The position numbers and the translations under genes were made by a program. Positions 1-11,616 of a DNA stretch of 64,000 nt are shown here, piece by piece. Origin of the DNA: Saururus chinensis. Lineage: Eukaryota; Streptophyta; Magnoliopsida; Piperales; Saururaceae. The stretch is taken from NCBI GenBank assembly GCA_035235625.1, contig CP141146.1:3776501-3840500 (forward strand). The letters are read 5' to 3'. The notes under the pieces are model-generated. The model ran no database searches. It saw only the letters and a list, made by a program, of their open reading frames with translations, and had not been told where the DNA came from. Positions within the stretch are counted from its first letter, which is position 1, and each line of letters opens with the position of its first letter.

Positions 1-84
1 TCCCCATTGTACCAAACAATAAAAATTGGAGATATTTTAAGAAGATTACTTTCTTTTCTCTCACTTTTCACCAATCCAAATAGA

Positions 85-775
85 CCCTAAAAAAATTAAT
101 CCTACAATTATCCGGCCAGTATATACTAATAATTTTCTTTAAAAATGATCCAAACTAATTTATTTAATAAAATTTTATGATTAGTATTTAATTAAATAGA
201 AAATGTGAAAGTAAGCGACTTTTGTGTTGTTAGGGATGTCACTCAAGTTGGGTTTTTTAATAAACTATATTAGGCCCGACTCAACCCTAATGAGTCAGGT
301 TTGGATATCTTTAATGGTAAAACCAATCATGTTCAAGTTTAAGTATTGACTCGACCCTTTAGGTCGGGTCGGATTCGGGTTATCCACCTCTCATCACTTG
401 ACTACCCTAGTTTTTTTTTCCATTTCAAACTTTCACTTCATAGTCAATTCGCCACCTTGCCCAAATTCCCCCCCCCCCTCCCCCCAATTTTGACGATCCC
501 AATTAGCCATTCCCGTTTCACTTCACAGTTGATCATTTGTTGTAATGCCCTAATTTTTTCCCCGATAAGGGGATCCTATTCGTAAATGCCTAGTCCATTG
601 TTGTGCCCTATAATTTTTGTCGATCCCATTCTTGTTTCACTTCATAGTCAACAACTTGACCAGCCGCCTCTAGAGGTTGTTAGGATGTCTTCTCCATTTC
701 ACTAGTTTGTGGCCTCCAGAGCTAGTCAATTGTCTTCTACATTTTGCTGGTTTGTTGCCTCTAGAGTTCATTGAG
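85..775. repeat. Inverted copy of the hAT terminal region and its flank
   Basis: This stretch matches the reverse complement of about 12,290-12,965 over nearly its whole length, with scattered differences. The hAT-like terminus TAGGGATGTCACTC starts at 231. Homology continues outside it (85-230 against 12,813-12,960), so a larger repeat containing a hAT end is present twice in opposite orientation. The inner part (about 655-775) is a degenerate minisatellite of about 43 bp. The match stops at about 775, where the Tat-type integrase fragment begins. Confidence 0.75.
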
Positions 776-1290
776 ATTGATGACTCTGGAAATTCCGAAG
801 CGGCATACAATATTCTTCCAGACAAAATTTCAAACATTTTGTTCCTTTACATGAGCGAAGGGTTCGGCTTCAACCCATTTTGTTAAGTAATCTACAACAA
901 CCAACACATATTTCTTTTTTCTTGGGGCTTCGGGGAGTGGGCCAACTACATCTATTCCCCATTGGGCAAATGGCCATGGGCTCACCATAGGGGTGAGTTT
1001 TTGAGGTGGTTGATGTGAAATTGGAGCAAAAATTTGACATTTTGAGCATTTTTTAACAAAGTCTTTAGCATCTTGTTGCATTTTGGGTAATAATAGCCTT
1101 GAGTTAGTGCCTTGTGAGCGAGTGACTTTCCCCCTGAATGATTTCCACAAACACCCTCATGAATCTCGGCAAGGACATATTGAGACTCTTCTGGGCTGAG
1201 ACATCACAAAAGGGGTTGAGAATAGGATCGCCAGTACAATTCTCCTTCTAAAATACAATACTTAGCGGATTGAATTCTTAGCTTCCTTGC
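776..1290 (-). pseudogene. Integrase fragment of the Tat-type element
   Basis: The translation shows the CxxC of the N-terminal zinc finger (CSKCQIF) and the start of the catalytic core (WGIDVVGPLP, with the first catalytic Asp, then VVVDYLTKWVEAEPF). After KEQNV there is a TGA stop, then the frame continues (NFVWKNIVCRFGI) for about 18 codons before homology ends at about 778. The second catalytic Asp, the Glu and the C-terminal domain are absent, so it cannot be functional. Confidence 0.85.
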
Positions 1291-1537
1291 TTGAGCTTTG
1301 TTAGCTGACAAAATACCATCTTTTATCTATTGAATGATTGGATCTATCTAATAAGTGGCTTGCTCAATGGGGCACACCTTTATTAGTTCAAATTGGGGCG
1401 AGATGCTTAGTTCAATAACATAGCTCTATGGTGCTGACCCTTTGTAGTTAAATTTAATAACAAAGGCCGAATTGGCAAGAGCGTCTACATGCCCATTTTG
1501 TTCTCTGGGGAGCTTATTGATAGAACACTTTTAAAAC

Positions 1538-1927
1538 TTACTCATAAGCTCTTGAGCCTTTTGAAGGTGCGCTATCATTTTTTTCATCTTTGGCCATATA
1601 TTCTCCATTTAATTGGATTACTACAAGTTGAGAATTACTATATACTTGCAGTACATTGGCTCCTAATAGCTTAGCCATCTCCAGTCCAGCTATCAAAGCT
1701 TCATATTCTGCTTCATTGTTAGATGCTTTGAAACCAAGACGAATGACTTGTTTGAGTAATGTTCCATCTGGAGTATGCAATGTGAGTCTAGCTCCACTAC
1801 CTTTGATATTGGAAGAACCGTCAATGTGGAGGGTCCAAGTAGATGAGTTGTCTATGCCCCCCATATCCTTTAGAGCATTGAATAGAGTCTCTTGAACTTC
1901 AACCGCTAGAGGATTTTTTTCCCACAT
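1538..1927 (-). pseudogene. Archaeal-type RNase H domain of the Tat-type element
   Basis: A minus-strand frame encodes WTLHIDGSSN, NNEAEYEALIAGLEMA and QVYSNSQLVV, which are the D, E and D/S blocks of a type-I RNase H. In Tat/Ogre elements a second RNase H of this kind lies between the normal RNase H and integrase, as here. The frame overlaps the end of the upstream RNase H in another frame, so a frameshift separates them. Part of a dead polyprotein. Confidence 0.8.
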
Positions 1928-2249
1928 TGAGGGTTAGTTCGGCTACAAAATCAATTAATACTTGTGCTTTTAGTGTAGGTCTTGGTTTGTAGTGGATGTC
2001 AAATTCTCCCAATTTTATTGACCATTTTATTAACCTTTCAGATGTGTCAGGTTTATGAAGTACCGCCTGAAGTGGATGAGAAGTCAATACTATGATTGAG
2101 TGGGCTTGGAAGTAAGGTCTGAGTTTTCTTGCAGACACTACCAATGCAAGTGCCAGCTTTTCAATTTCAGGATAGTGTGCTTCTACATCTGTATGTCTTA
2201 CTGACATAGTAAACATGCTTTTGCCCACCTTCTTCTTTAGCCAACACAA
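1899..2249 (-). pseudogene. Ty3-type RNase H domain of the Tat-type element
   Basis: The minus-strand translation contains HYPEIEKLALALV, RKLRPYFQAHSI and the tail RLIKWSIKLGEFDIHYKPR, typical of the gypsy RNase H that follows reverse transcriptase. It is separated from the RT portion by broken sequence near 2,250-2,360 and from the second RNase H by a frame change. No intact frame joins them. Confidence 0.8.
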
Positions 2250-2362
2250 AGCTTATGGTTGTGTTTGAGGTGGCCAGGTAGAGGTACAACTCTTTGCCCA
2301 CAATGGGTTTTGAAAGTAAGGGAGGTGAACCATAATAGGCTTTGAGTTGCTTAAATGCATCT

Positions 2363-3360
2363 TCACACTTGTGTCAATTCAAAGGTTTTGTTGCCTTGTA
2401 ATATTTTGAAGAAAGGAAAACATTTGTCTGAAGATTTTGAGATGAAGCGATTTAATGGTGCAACTCTCCCCATTAAACATTGTACATCACGAATATTGCG
2501 CGAGGACGACATGTTTATTAATGCCCGAATTTGATTCAAGTTGACTTCAATTCCTCTTCGGGTAACCATGAAGCCAAGGAATATACCTAATGAAACTCCA
2601 AAAGAATACTTATTTAGGTTCAACTTCATGCCATATTTTTGCATTATTGAGAAGGCTAATTGGAGATGGTTAATGTGATCTACCGCTTCAAGGCTCTTCA
2701 CAAGTATGTCATCAATATAGACCTCCATTATGGAACCAAGTTGTTTTTCAAGCATCTTGTTAACTAGCCTTTAGTACGTGGCTCCCACATTTTTTAAACC
2801 AAAAGGTATGACTTTGTAGCAATATAATCCCCGTTCAGTAATAAAAGCAGTTTTTTCTTCATCAGGTGGGTGCATCTTAATCTTGTTATATCTTCAGAAT
2901 GCATCCATGAAACTAAGGAGATCATGCCCTATAGTAGCATTGACTAATTGATCAATGCGAGGCAAAGAGAAGCTATCTTTAAGGCATGCCTTATTAAGGT
3001 CAGTGTAGTCTATACAAACTCATTATTTTTCATTTTCTTTTTGACCAATACTGCATTTGCTAGCCAATTTGGGCAGTGCACCTCTCTGACAAAGTTTGCA
3101 TTAAGGAGCTTTTGTACTTCTTCATTAATCACTTTATTCCTCATTTTAGCAAAATTTCTTCATTTTTGTCTTACTGGAGGATAGAAAGGGCTAACTTCCA
3201 ACTTGTGAATGGTAATATTTGGATTAATGCCTGCCATGTCTACTGGAGACCGAGCAAAAATATCTTTATATTTTTGAAGAAACTGGATAAGGTTTTTACT
3301 AATTGCTGGTGTTAAAAGTGACCTGATTTACACTGTTTTGTTTGGCTTTTCATGTTCGAG
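2363..3360 (-). pseudogene. Reverse transcriptase domain of the Tat-type element
   Basis: On the minus strand the RT blocks can be followed in order: CPNWLANAV then VKKK (about 3,080-3,030), CIDYTDLNKA (about 3,010), FMDAF (about 2,905), FITERGLYCYKV (about 2,830), and the catalytic YIDD at about 2,719-2,708 followed by GFMVTRRGIEVN. Several stops and frameshifts separate the blocks; only the YIDD-containing 130-codon piece is open. The order and motifs fit Ty3/gypsy RT of the Tat lineage. Confidence 0.85.
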
Positions 3361-3606
3361 AGGTACTTTTATTAATTCTTCCACTGGCTCTCTAGCACTT
3401 GACCTGTCATGGGGATTGTTTGGGGGTTCGATCTCTTCTAGAGTATCTTCAAAATGTTTCTTTTCAACTTTATGGGCCCCTGTCCCCTTCTTTAATTGCT
3501 ATTTAATATGGCCCTTCCCTTTGAGGGTAGCTGCATAACACTCTCAAGCCATCAACTGGTTTCCTTATACTGTTCTAATTTTATCTTCAATATAATATTT
3601 TAAACA

Positions 3607-4488
3607 TTAATGGTAAGTAGAGACAACAACTTTAGCATCATGGAGTCTGGACTTGCCAAGAATGCAATTGTAGGATGAAGGAGAGTCTACAACTACAAAC
3701 TCAGATATCAGAGTGGATTGTTGTAGCTCATCCCCTACCATAATTGGCAAGTGAATGGTGCCTTTAGGGCAATACATTTCTTCGTTAAAACCTACAAGGA
3801 AGGTTTGAACCGACTCCATCTTTTTTTCATCCAACTTCATCCTTTTAAAAGCGTCCATAAATATCACATTGGTAGAACTGCCTGTATCTACCATGACCCT
3901 TTTAACAACAAAGTTGGCTAGGATAACAAAAATCACCAATGCATCATTGTGGGGGAAGTGTATTCCAACCAAGTCTTCATCAATAAAACTAATTTTTGGT
4001 CTTTTTTTCTTTTGACTTATATTTGCAAGTTGATGAAAATATAGGCTTTGTTGAGCTTCTTTTGCATATTTCTTTCGAGCGGAGGCAGAAACTCCTCCCC
4101 TTGATGTTCCCCTATGTAAGACATGAATTGCTTTTGTTACTCTTTTTGGAGGCTCAGATCTTGAACCCAATTGAGGGTATTGCTCATGGGGGCGGTCATG
4201 GGCAGCATGTTCTCGAAGCTTACCTTTTTGTATTAATTTTTCAATTTCTTCTTTGAGATTTTTGCAATCTTCAATTGTATGGCCAATCTCTTGACGAAAA
4301 GCACAAAATTTTGAAGCATCCTTGTGTCGGGGATCGTCCCTCATTTTCTGGCCAATTGACCTTTTCTTTTGATTGAATTTGGAATAATATATGTTCAATG
4401 GGAGCATCAAGAGGAGTGTAGAACTCTCTACGAGGTACCTTGTTTGCCTTTTCATCATTTTTGGGTGGATTGACAGTTTGTTTCTCAT
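3607..4488 (-). pseudogene. Gag C-terminus and aspartic protease of the Tat-type element
   Basis: This 293-codon open piece contains a degenerate zinc-knuckle region (KFCAFRQEIGHTIEDC), a basic linker and an aspartic protease with the catalytic motif VMVDTGSSTNVIF followed by YNCILGKSRLH. It lies between the gag core and RT on the minus strand, as expected. It is the longest undamaged part of the element but has no intact link to either neighbour. Confidence 0.8.
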
Positions 4489-4567
4489 TTTTGCTATTGT
4501 CTTCCCTTGGGTTGGTCTTTTCTTCTTTCTTTTCTATGAATGCATCTTTTTGAGTTGCTCTCACATC

Positions 4568-5530
4568 TTATAGGGTAATATACTTTTGAGCCCTACAAAG
4601 AAATTCAGTCATATTTACGGGGGGATTCTTGGTAAGTGAATCCTGGAATCGTCCAGGGAAAAGGCCAGCAGTGAGGGTAGTGGTGGCCAAATTACCATTA
4701 CATTTGTCAGTTTGTGTGAGCTCATTGCTGAATCGAGACACAAAGTCCCTAAGGAGGTAATTAGGGCCTCGATGAAGTCTCATGTTACTGATGAATTTGC
4801 TAATGAACATTTTACCAAGTTCTTCAAAGAAGTTTGTTGACTTTAGTTTGAAGCGATAAAACCATGTAAGAGCAGTTCCCTTAAGGTTGGTTGCAAAAGC
4901 TCGACACATAAGAGGTTCGCCTCCCTTATATCGAGCCATCAAATGTCGATAGTACCGAAGAGAATCAGTGGGGTCAGTAGTACCATCATATTGTTCAAAC
5001 TTTGGAGGAATAAATTTCTTTGGTAGTCTTACTCCTATGATTTCTTGTGAGAATGGAGGTTTTGTGAGACCAAGGAGGGCCTCGGGATCTTTTGAATGCT
5101 AGACTCTATCATTTTTCTTGATTTCTTCCAACTGAGTCCCGATTATGCGAAGATGTTCGTCAACATGGTCTTGAACGTTTGTATAACGAGATGACGCCTC
5201 ATGGTTATTTTGAGGAATGCGTGATGGACCTCTGAAACTTTCACCCATGTTTGAATGGCGAGAGGCTGAACGGGCATGAGGTGCAGGGCTAGAGGGGCGA
5301 TCGTCTCTTCTAGAAAGAAGTTCATGATCATCATAATGACTATGGTTTTCATTGAGGTGAGTATTTTTCCTATGATGAGACCGACATTCTAAATGTCGGT
5401 GGGATATTGGGCGAATGCTACCCTCATATTGATGGTGTTGAGGAGGACTTCTGATGTTCTCATGAATATTTTGTTGGTCAAGGTGCAAGGATTCAATTGT
5501 GTTGGCTAAAGTTTGAATATGGTCTACCAA
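4568..5530 (-). pseudogene. Gag core of the Tat-type element
   Basis: The 124-codon piece at 4,568-4,942 carries the retrotransposon gag core, with ALTWFYRFK, FISKFISN and SRFSNELTQ, then LTAGLFPGRFQDSL. The piece at 5,099-5,530 is a hydrophilic, His/Arg-rich N-terminal region ending in a Glu/Lys stretch (QLEEIKKN). The two are in different frames. The matrix-like start lies near 5,530. No LTR or primer-binding site is visible upstream of it. Confidence 0.7.
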
Positions 5531-5580
5531 AGATTATATTTGAGCACCAATAGCTTGTACCACTAAGGTTGATTATGGCA

Positions 5581-6802
5581 TCATTTTTTTTTGGTTAAGA
5601 GGCAAGTGCAATGATATTACATCTCTAGAGGTTTGACCGATATGGAGGCTAACGCAGTATCATTGCCTCTTGGCTTACAAGAACTTACGGAAGAAGCATA
5701 AGGCTTAAAATTCGGCCAACTGAAAGGTGTTGTCCTCCAAGTGAAATTATTATCTTATGGTTTACCAAAACCTCTTAATTGAGTATTTCTTTTTGGAGGA
5801 GCAAGTAATTTTCCCGTTTTTATTTTCACCCAGAGCATCTCCGCATAAAAGAGAGTGAATTGCGTATTAATTTCACTGTACAGCGCGACTTACAATGAAC
5901 TTAAACTTAAGCCGTTAAGGCGAAATCGTGTGAAGGTGGTTTTTCCGGAGTTTTTCCCTGGTGCAGTTAAAAAAACTGAAAACTCAGACGCAGCGTACTC
6001 ACGCCTCTTCGCGTGGTCCCCACTGAAGGCACGATGGGAGGGAGGCTGGGAGCTGTGGATGGCCGCCTAGCAGTTCAGCTGATTGCCTCGCCTTCAGTCG
6101 CAATAGATTTTTCCGCCGGGAATTCTGGCTTCGATCAGTTCGGATCTGGCGCTGGGATGGAGGGGCGAACGAAGCCGCACCTGTTTCGGCCTTCGAAATC
6201 CGCCTGGAAGGAGGGGCGATCTTCAGCCCAGATCAACCTGGCTTTGAAATCCGTCGGGGAGGAGGGACGAGCAAATTTCTCCGCGGTCCAGAGCTTCCAA
6301 CCCAGATTTTTCCGCGGCGATTCCCCCCACAGTCCAGCTTCAAACCTCCCTTGTCAAGCTGGTTTCACAGAGCAGATCACCTCCCTTGTCAAGCTGGTTT
6401 CACGGGTGCGATCCGGTCTTGTTCCCTCTTTCCCGGCGAACTTGACCGGTTTCACAAGGGAGAAAGGCCGTTCCTTTTGTTTTTTCTTTTTTTATCTGTT
6501 CCCGACGAACTTGACCGATTTCACAGCGGTGAAAGTTCGTTTTTTTTATAGATCTGTTCCGGCGAACTTCCGATTTCACAACGGAGAGAGGCCGTTATTT
6601 TTTGGATATATACGGGCTCACGATCCAACTTCTACCGAGCCAGATCGATGTCAAGTAAAAATATGACACCGAGAGCTGTATTCGGGATTGAGTCGAACGA
6701 GAAGCGAGATCCCATAATTCTTCAGTTCTTCTGCAGTTTCTTCTAGCTTTCCAGATTCGTCAAAATTTTTCTTTTTACCGACGGGATCACCGAGAAAGAG
6801 AG
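5581..6802. other. No recognised gene; GC-rich with degenerate tandem repeats
   Basis: 5,581-5,830 contains a short imperfect inverted repeat (AAGAGGCAA near 5,599, TTGCCTCTT near 5,663). From about 5,990 base composition becomes GC-rich. Around 6,345-6,415 a unit beginning CCCTTGTCAAGCTGGTTTCA occurs twice. At 6,430-6,595 a unit of about 70 bp (GGCGAACTTGACCG then TTTCACAA then GAGAGAGGCCGTT) occurs about three times. A 217-codon open frame crosses this repeat but looks like a chance frame. The stretch could be a promoter/5' region for the split gene candidate that follows. Confidence 0.4.
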
Positions 6803-9800
6803 ATGTTCACCGAGAAAGAAATTCAGAGACGTCTTCTTCATTTTCTGACGCCTCTTCTCCATCTCGCCGGCATCACCTCTCCGGCGCCTTTCAAAAGCTC
6901 TGCACCAACCTGCACTGTGAGTTCTCTATTCTCTGATTTGCTTTAGATATCATGCTAATTTGGCAAAAAAAATAGTGGATTTGAAGTGCTGCAACTGTGT
7001 TTCAGTTAAAGGAGGTTTTTTTTTTGTAGAATTTTTTATACTCAATTATTTTGTATTTTTATTATTTTTGTGCTGTTATCATGAATCATTGGTAGTGTGG
7101 ATATAGTTCAGTTCACACTCCTTACTAGTTCCATCTTTTTATCTGTTATCTTCCATAGGTTAATTCAATGGTCAAAGGTAAGTCTTATACAGGTTATACA
7201 TTCTACTATTTTCTTTCACTTAATTCTTATTTCTTATCTGCAACACCCCTTCTAATATCAACTTTTTAGTATTCTATATCTACAGTGACCAGAAAATAAA
7301 AGACAAAGGTTGCATTTTAGGGGATCTCGTGGCTCGAAAAATATCCTGAAAGAGAGATCTTGGCGGCGAACCATCAAACGGGCTCACGTCCCATTTGCCA
7401 GCCCTGTTGTTGTTCCAGCTATTGTGACATAGTGTCTTCGATTGTACTGATTGCTATAAGAGAGATGCTGAAGAATTCCGATTTTAAAATAGCTTCAAGA
7501 GTAGATACATTTATATTTACGATCGAAACCATATGTATAAATTTTTATCTACAATTGAAACCACATTAACAAGCTAAAGTTCCGACTCGATAGGAGTAGA
7601 AGTTACAAAAAAATCAGAAAACATAGTGATCCGACTCTATGGAAGAGCATAAGTGACATGAAAATCAAAAAACTTGATTTATGATCGGACTAACTCCATG
7701 AGCGAACAAACTACAACATCTCTCTTTTAAGCTAATTGTGGTTTTACGATCTTTTGTTGCGAATGCTGGACAGGTTGGTTCTTTAACTCATCGTCTGCAT
7801 TTAAATTCATTGTCATCTTGGCGAAGTTTAGAGGCTATTATAATGAAATTAAATATCTTCAAGGTTTCATATTTGAAAATGAGAACCCTAAAGATATTTG
7901 GTTTCATGGTAATAGCCTCAAAACTTCGCATAGATGACACAGTGGATTCAAATGCAGAGGGCGAGCTGAAGAACGAACCTATTTGGCGTTTGCAACGAAA
8001 GATTGTGAAGTCACCATTGACTTGAAAGAGAGATTTTGTAATTTATTTGCTTATGGAGTCGGTCTGATCATAGATTAAGTATTCTAATTTTAGTGTGTCC
8101 CTTTCGCTCTTCCGTGGAGTCGGAACTTTATGTTTTATGATTTCTTTGTAACTTCTGCTCCTCTCAAGTTGGAACTTTAGTTTGTATGTGGTTTTGATCA
8201 TAGATCAAAAGTTTGTATATGCAGTTTCGATCGTAGATGAAAATGTATGTATTATTGAAGTTGTTTTGAAATCAACGAATTCCTTCAAGATTTTAGCCTT
8301 CTCTATCCCACGCACACTCTTGCCCTCCCTTTCTACGGAAGCTGGTTGTTTACCATCCTCAATTGCAAAAATATACTTCATATTGTCTTCATGATCACTT
8401 ATCTCATTTGGACATTCTCTTTTAAAACAGGTGTTAATAAGAGCCCTGAGCAGCTAAGTTTCTCATTCTTACAAGGGTGAGTTTTGGTTTCCTCTCTATT
8501 TTTTCTTGCTTTCCCTGAGTTTTTACACCACATAATTTCTGTTTTGCACATTTTTTATTCATATGATCAGCCTCTCAGCCATTGTTGCCTAAATTGACAA
8601 AATTATCTATAAGCATCCATGCAGATTGTCACATGAGATTGGTATATGTTTCATAACAGTGAGGAAGTTCCCACTAAATATAAATTAAGCTTCTAATACT
8701 GAAAGTTTAAGTTAGCTTAGGGAACCTTAATGTATTCGACAGCTTATTTATTGTGTTTCCACGTAGTCCCATTGTCTCAGAAAATTCAGAAGTTAGTTAA
8801 AGCTTAGTTTTATTTGTTTAGTTAGTGGGTGATTGACAATACATGTTTTATTTCTTTCACAGGAGAAAATTCAACTGGAAACCGCTTGTTTGTATAAATT
8901 AGCTGGCATCAACCCTTTGGCCGGTGGATACAGTAATTTAACTATCAACCATGAAGGTCAAAATTTTGTAACACTCATATGACTATGATTCTTGTGTTAG
9001 CATCTATCTGTGCAATAGGTCATTCCCCAGTATTTATATTCATTTGAAGTAAAACTGTATGTTAATAGCTTATTACCATGGTATGGTATAATGATTTATG
9101 TGTATAACACCAATTGGTGATAGATTGTGGAGGAACTTGAGTCAGTAGGCACGGATGTGTAAAGATGACATTGATGGTCCTAATTCATGATCAGTATCTT
9201 GATGACTATGTGGTGGCCGTAGAGGCCTAAATATGCATTTTTTCAAGTGATGAAATTGCTCGTGGCAAAACAAGAGTAAAAAAGAAATTGATTTTAGCTG
9301 TCCCCAACTAGTTGGGATATAGTGATAATTGTGACAGTAAACTGAATGTTAATTGCTTATTACCAAGGCTCAATCAGTGAGATGCACGAATAACACACCA
9401 ATTAATGATATATTGTGCGGACCTTGGGTCAGTGGGCATGGATGGGAAAAATGGCATTGATGGTCTTGATTGAGATTCATGATCAATAGGTGTGTTATTA
9501 GCATAGGCTTAAAACTGCATTTTTTTCAAGCGAGGAAATTGCTTTTGGCAAAGCAAAATTAAACAAAAAAATATTAGCCAAGTCATGGAGCTGAGAATGA
9601 GATGCAAGATTTAGAATCTTGCAATCAGTCGTTTATGGCTGAGATGCTGTGCTTCTTTTCTTTTCTTTTATTTGTGTATGAAAAAATATATTAATAGTAC
9701 TTAATTATGGTTGGTTTTTCCTTGCATCATCGTGCAGTGGATTATTCCTTGATATTTGCTTACCAACTTGTGTAAAAGTATGGTAAGTTTTGATGCCTAA

Positions 9801-10043
9801 GAGCATTAACATCCTTGCAAGTGTTTGCTTATTCAAAAGCTCAACTACTAGCTGGGATTTATATTATCAATTGTTTTCTTTTTAGGTTGGGCTTGTTGAA
9901 GTTGAAATCTGATATTATTCTAATAATTAAATAAGTTATTTTATAAAATTATTTTGATGGTAAAATATGGTCTAAAAATAATTTTATTTTTGGTGTTGTC
10001 ATATTAGTGCCTTATGGTGCTCAAGTGAAGATCGCACTGGGAA
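6803..10043 (+). CDS. Possible split gene or gene relic, unrecognised
   Basis: I do not recognise this gene. Several short open segments have good splice borders. 6,803-6,919 starts with ATG (MFTEKEIQRRLLHFL) and ends in a GTGAGT donor. A 19-nt exon lies at about 7,160-7,178 (VNSMVK, donor GTAAGT). 8,431-8,479 reads VNKSPEQLSFSFLQ. 8,863-8,956 reads EKIQLETACLYKLAG. 10,008-10,043 reads VPYGAQVKIALG. Phases agree between the first three and between the last two, but not between the third and fourth, so an exon is missing or the gene is broken. The intron before 8,431 holds the large foldback. The first two exons have a diverged copy inside the hAT element at 11,617-12,812. Confidence 0.3.
7449..8312. 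repeat. Large imperfect foldback (arms about 420 bp)
   Basis: Reading inward from both ends, the right half is the reverse complement of the left half at roughly three quarters identity. Matching landmarks are TACGATCGAAACC with its complement near 8,227; TAAAGTTCCGACTC with GAGTCGGAACTTTA near 8,117; ATCTCTCTTTTAAG with CTTGAAAGAGAGAT near 8,021; and GTTGCGAATGC with GCGTTTGCAAC near 7,986. The centre is at about 7,880 with almost no spacer. Transcription would give a long hairpin RNA. Confidence 0.8.
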
Positions 10044-11608
10044 GTATGTCTCTGTTTTTTATTTCATGGACTTTTTTAGATATCATTATTTCTTTTCATC
10101 GTAATAAGTAACATAAACAATAAATTCGAGGCATAAATAAATAAAATAAGTATCGAGAAAACTTTACCATCAAATGAAAAGGCATGAATAAAAGCAAGCA
10201 GCTGCACTGATAATGTAACTTAATCCCTTGCCTTTTGCGTGTTGCTTTTGACTGGTCATTTATGGGTCACATAATATTCAATTAATCATCACTTTGCTTT
10301 TACTAATCACTATTAATTGCACGGCCTGGTCTACGTGGCAGCCAACAATTGGTACTTTGGACTCGGAAGCCCCAGCACCGCATAAATGGATTTTGTAGAC
10401 GACAACTCGTCTTCGGTCAACCGTACGCCACTCCAATTAGTTTTTTTTTTTTTCAGTCTTTTGCCCGTAGACGCCGTAATGTTACCCGAAACTGCCCGGC
10501 CACTCCACCCTCAGGCCACTTTTTATCCGTCCACTCATTCGGGCCCCACTTCCACAATACGTGGCCAAGAACCCCCTTACTGGAGCATAGGGGCAGAGCC
10601 AAGACTTACACTCCTAATGTAGCTCCGCCACCATCAAAACATATCGTGGAAGAGCGCCTTGGGTTGAACGATGTATTTATGCAAAAAGGCATTAATTCAT
10701 AGTAGCTTCATGTATTGGGACAGTGGGCGGCCATGGCTTCTTTGCTTCTTAAATTATTATTTTTTTTGTAATTTTATAGTACAAAGGTCCCTCATGAAGT
10801 CCTTGTTCCACACTTACCCATGTAAGCTGGTCATGAGGCTCCGGTTAGGGAAACAGTTAGATGCTCTTATGTATGCAATTTCTATACTGGTGAGAACTTA
10901 TAAGGTGAGCCGTTGATATTTGAAATATATGGTGCACAAGTAACTCCACGTTAACATCAATCTTTTTTACATTAATCTGTGTTAAGATGTACGCCATTAA
11001 TTTTTTAGATGCGCTCTTATACGTTCCTTACTATTGGTATAAAATATAAAAATCATTTCTTTATCGAACGTGTTTATCATTTGTAATTCGAATTCGTTCC
11101 AGTCTTGGCCTTGTCATGGTGTGACCGAGAGAGCACTAATCCCGGATCAGGGTCCGATTTGACAGGAGCAATGTCACGTAATGCGGGGCCCGCAAGAACC
11201 GTCCCTTATCTTTTTGCCATTATCTTCTTTTTACGGCTGATACTATTCTTTATTTCCGGTCGGTGCAAGATCACTGAGTGCAGGCCCCACTTCAGACTCC
11301 TCCCTGACTGCATCTCCCCTCTTCCACACGCCTAGCACGTGTACTGAACAGCTACGATCATTCCTTATCTCAAGTTTTATCCTTCATTGTATAATAAGTT
11401 TAAGTATATAATTATGTTATTAATTAAATAATTTTTTGTCAAAGGAATATGTTTAACAAAATTCTACAAGTGTCATATATTAAATAAATTTATTAAATTA
11501 AATTTTTATTTAATAATAATATTTATGGTTGAAATATAGAGATCATAGATATGCACCCATTGTGTCAAAGGGTGGGTTGGTTGGGTGGATCCCACAAAAT
11601 ATATATAC
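10044..11608. other. Intergenic, nothing recognised
   Basis: AT-rich sequence with no open frame resembling a known protein and no repeat termini that I could pair. A 117-codon frame near 10,349-10,702 has no recognisable features. Confidence 0.5.
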
Positions 11609-11616
11609 ACCACACA

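Larger units (their letters stand above)
776..5580 (-). mobile_element. Decayed Tat-type Ty3/gypsy retrotransposon, LTRs not found
   Basis: Reading the minus strand from 5,580 down to 776 gives, in order, gag, protease, reverse transcriptase, RNase H, a second archaeal-type RNase H and integrase. The extra RNase H before integrase is characteristic of the Tat/Ogre lineage. The frame is broken many times. Integrase is cut off at about 776, right where the hAT-related repeat begins, and no LTR or primer-binding site was recognised at either end. This is a dead, 3'-truncated copy. Confidence 0.85.

Noticed and set aside
6013-6666. 217-codon plus-strand frame
   Set aside because: Crosses degenerate tandem repeats, has no domain, and its composition changes midway; treated as a chance frame.
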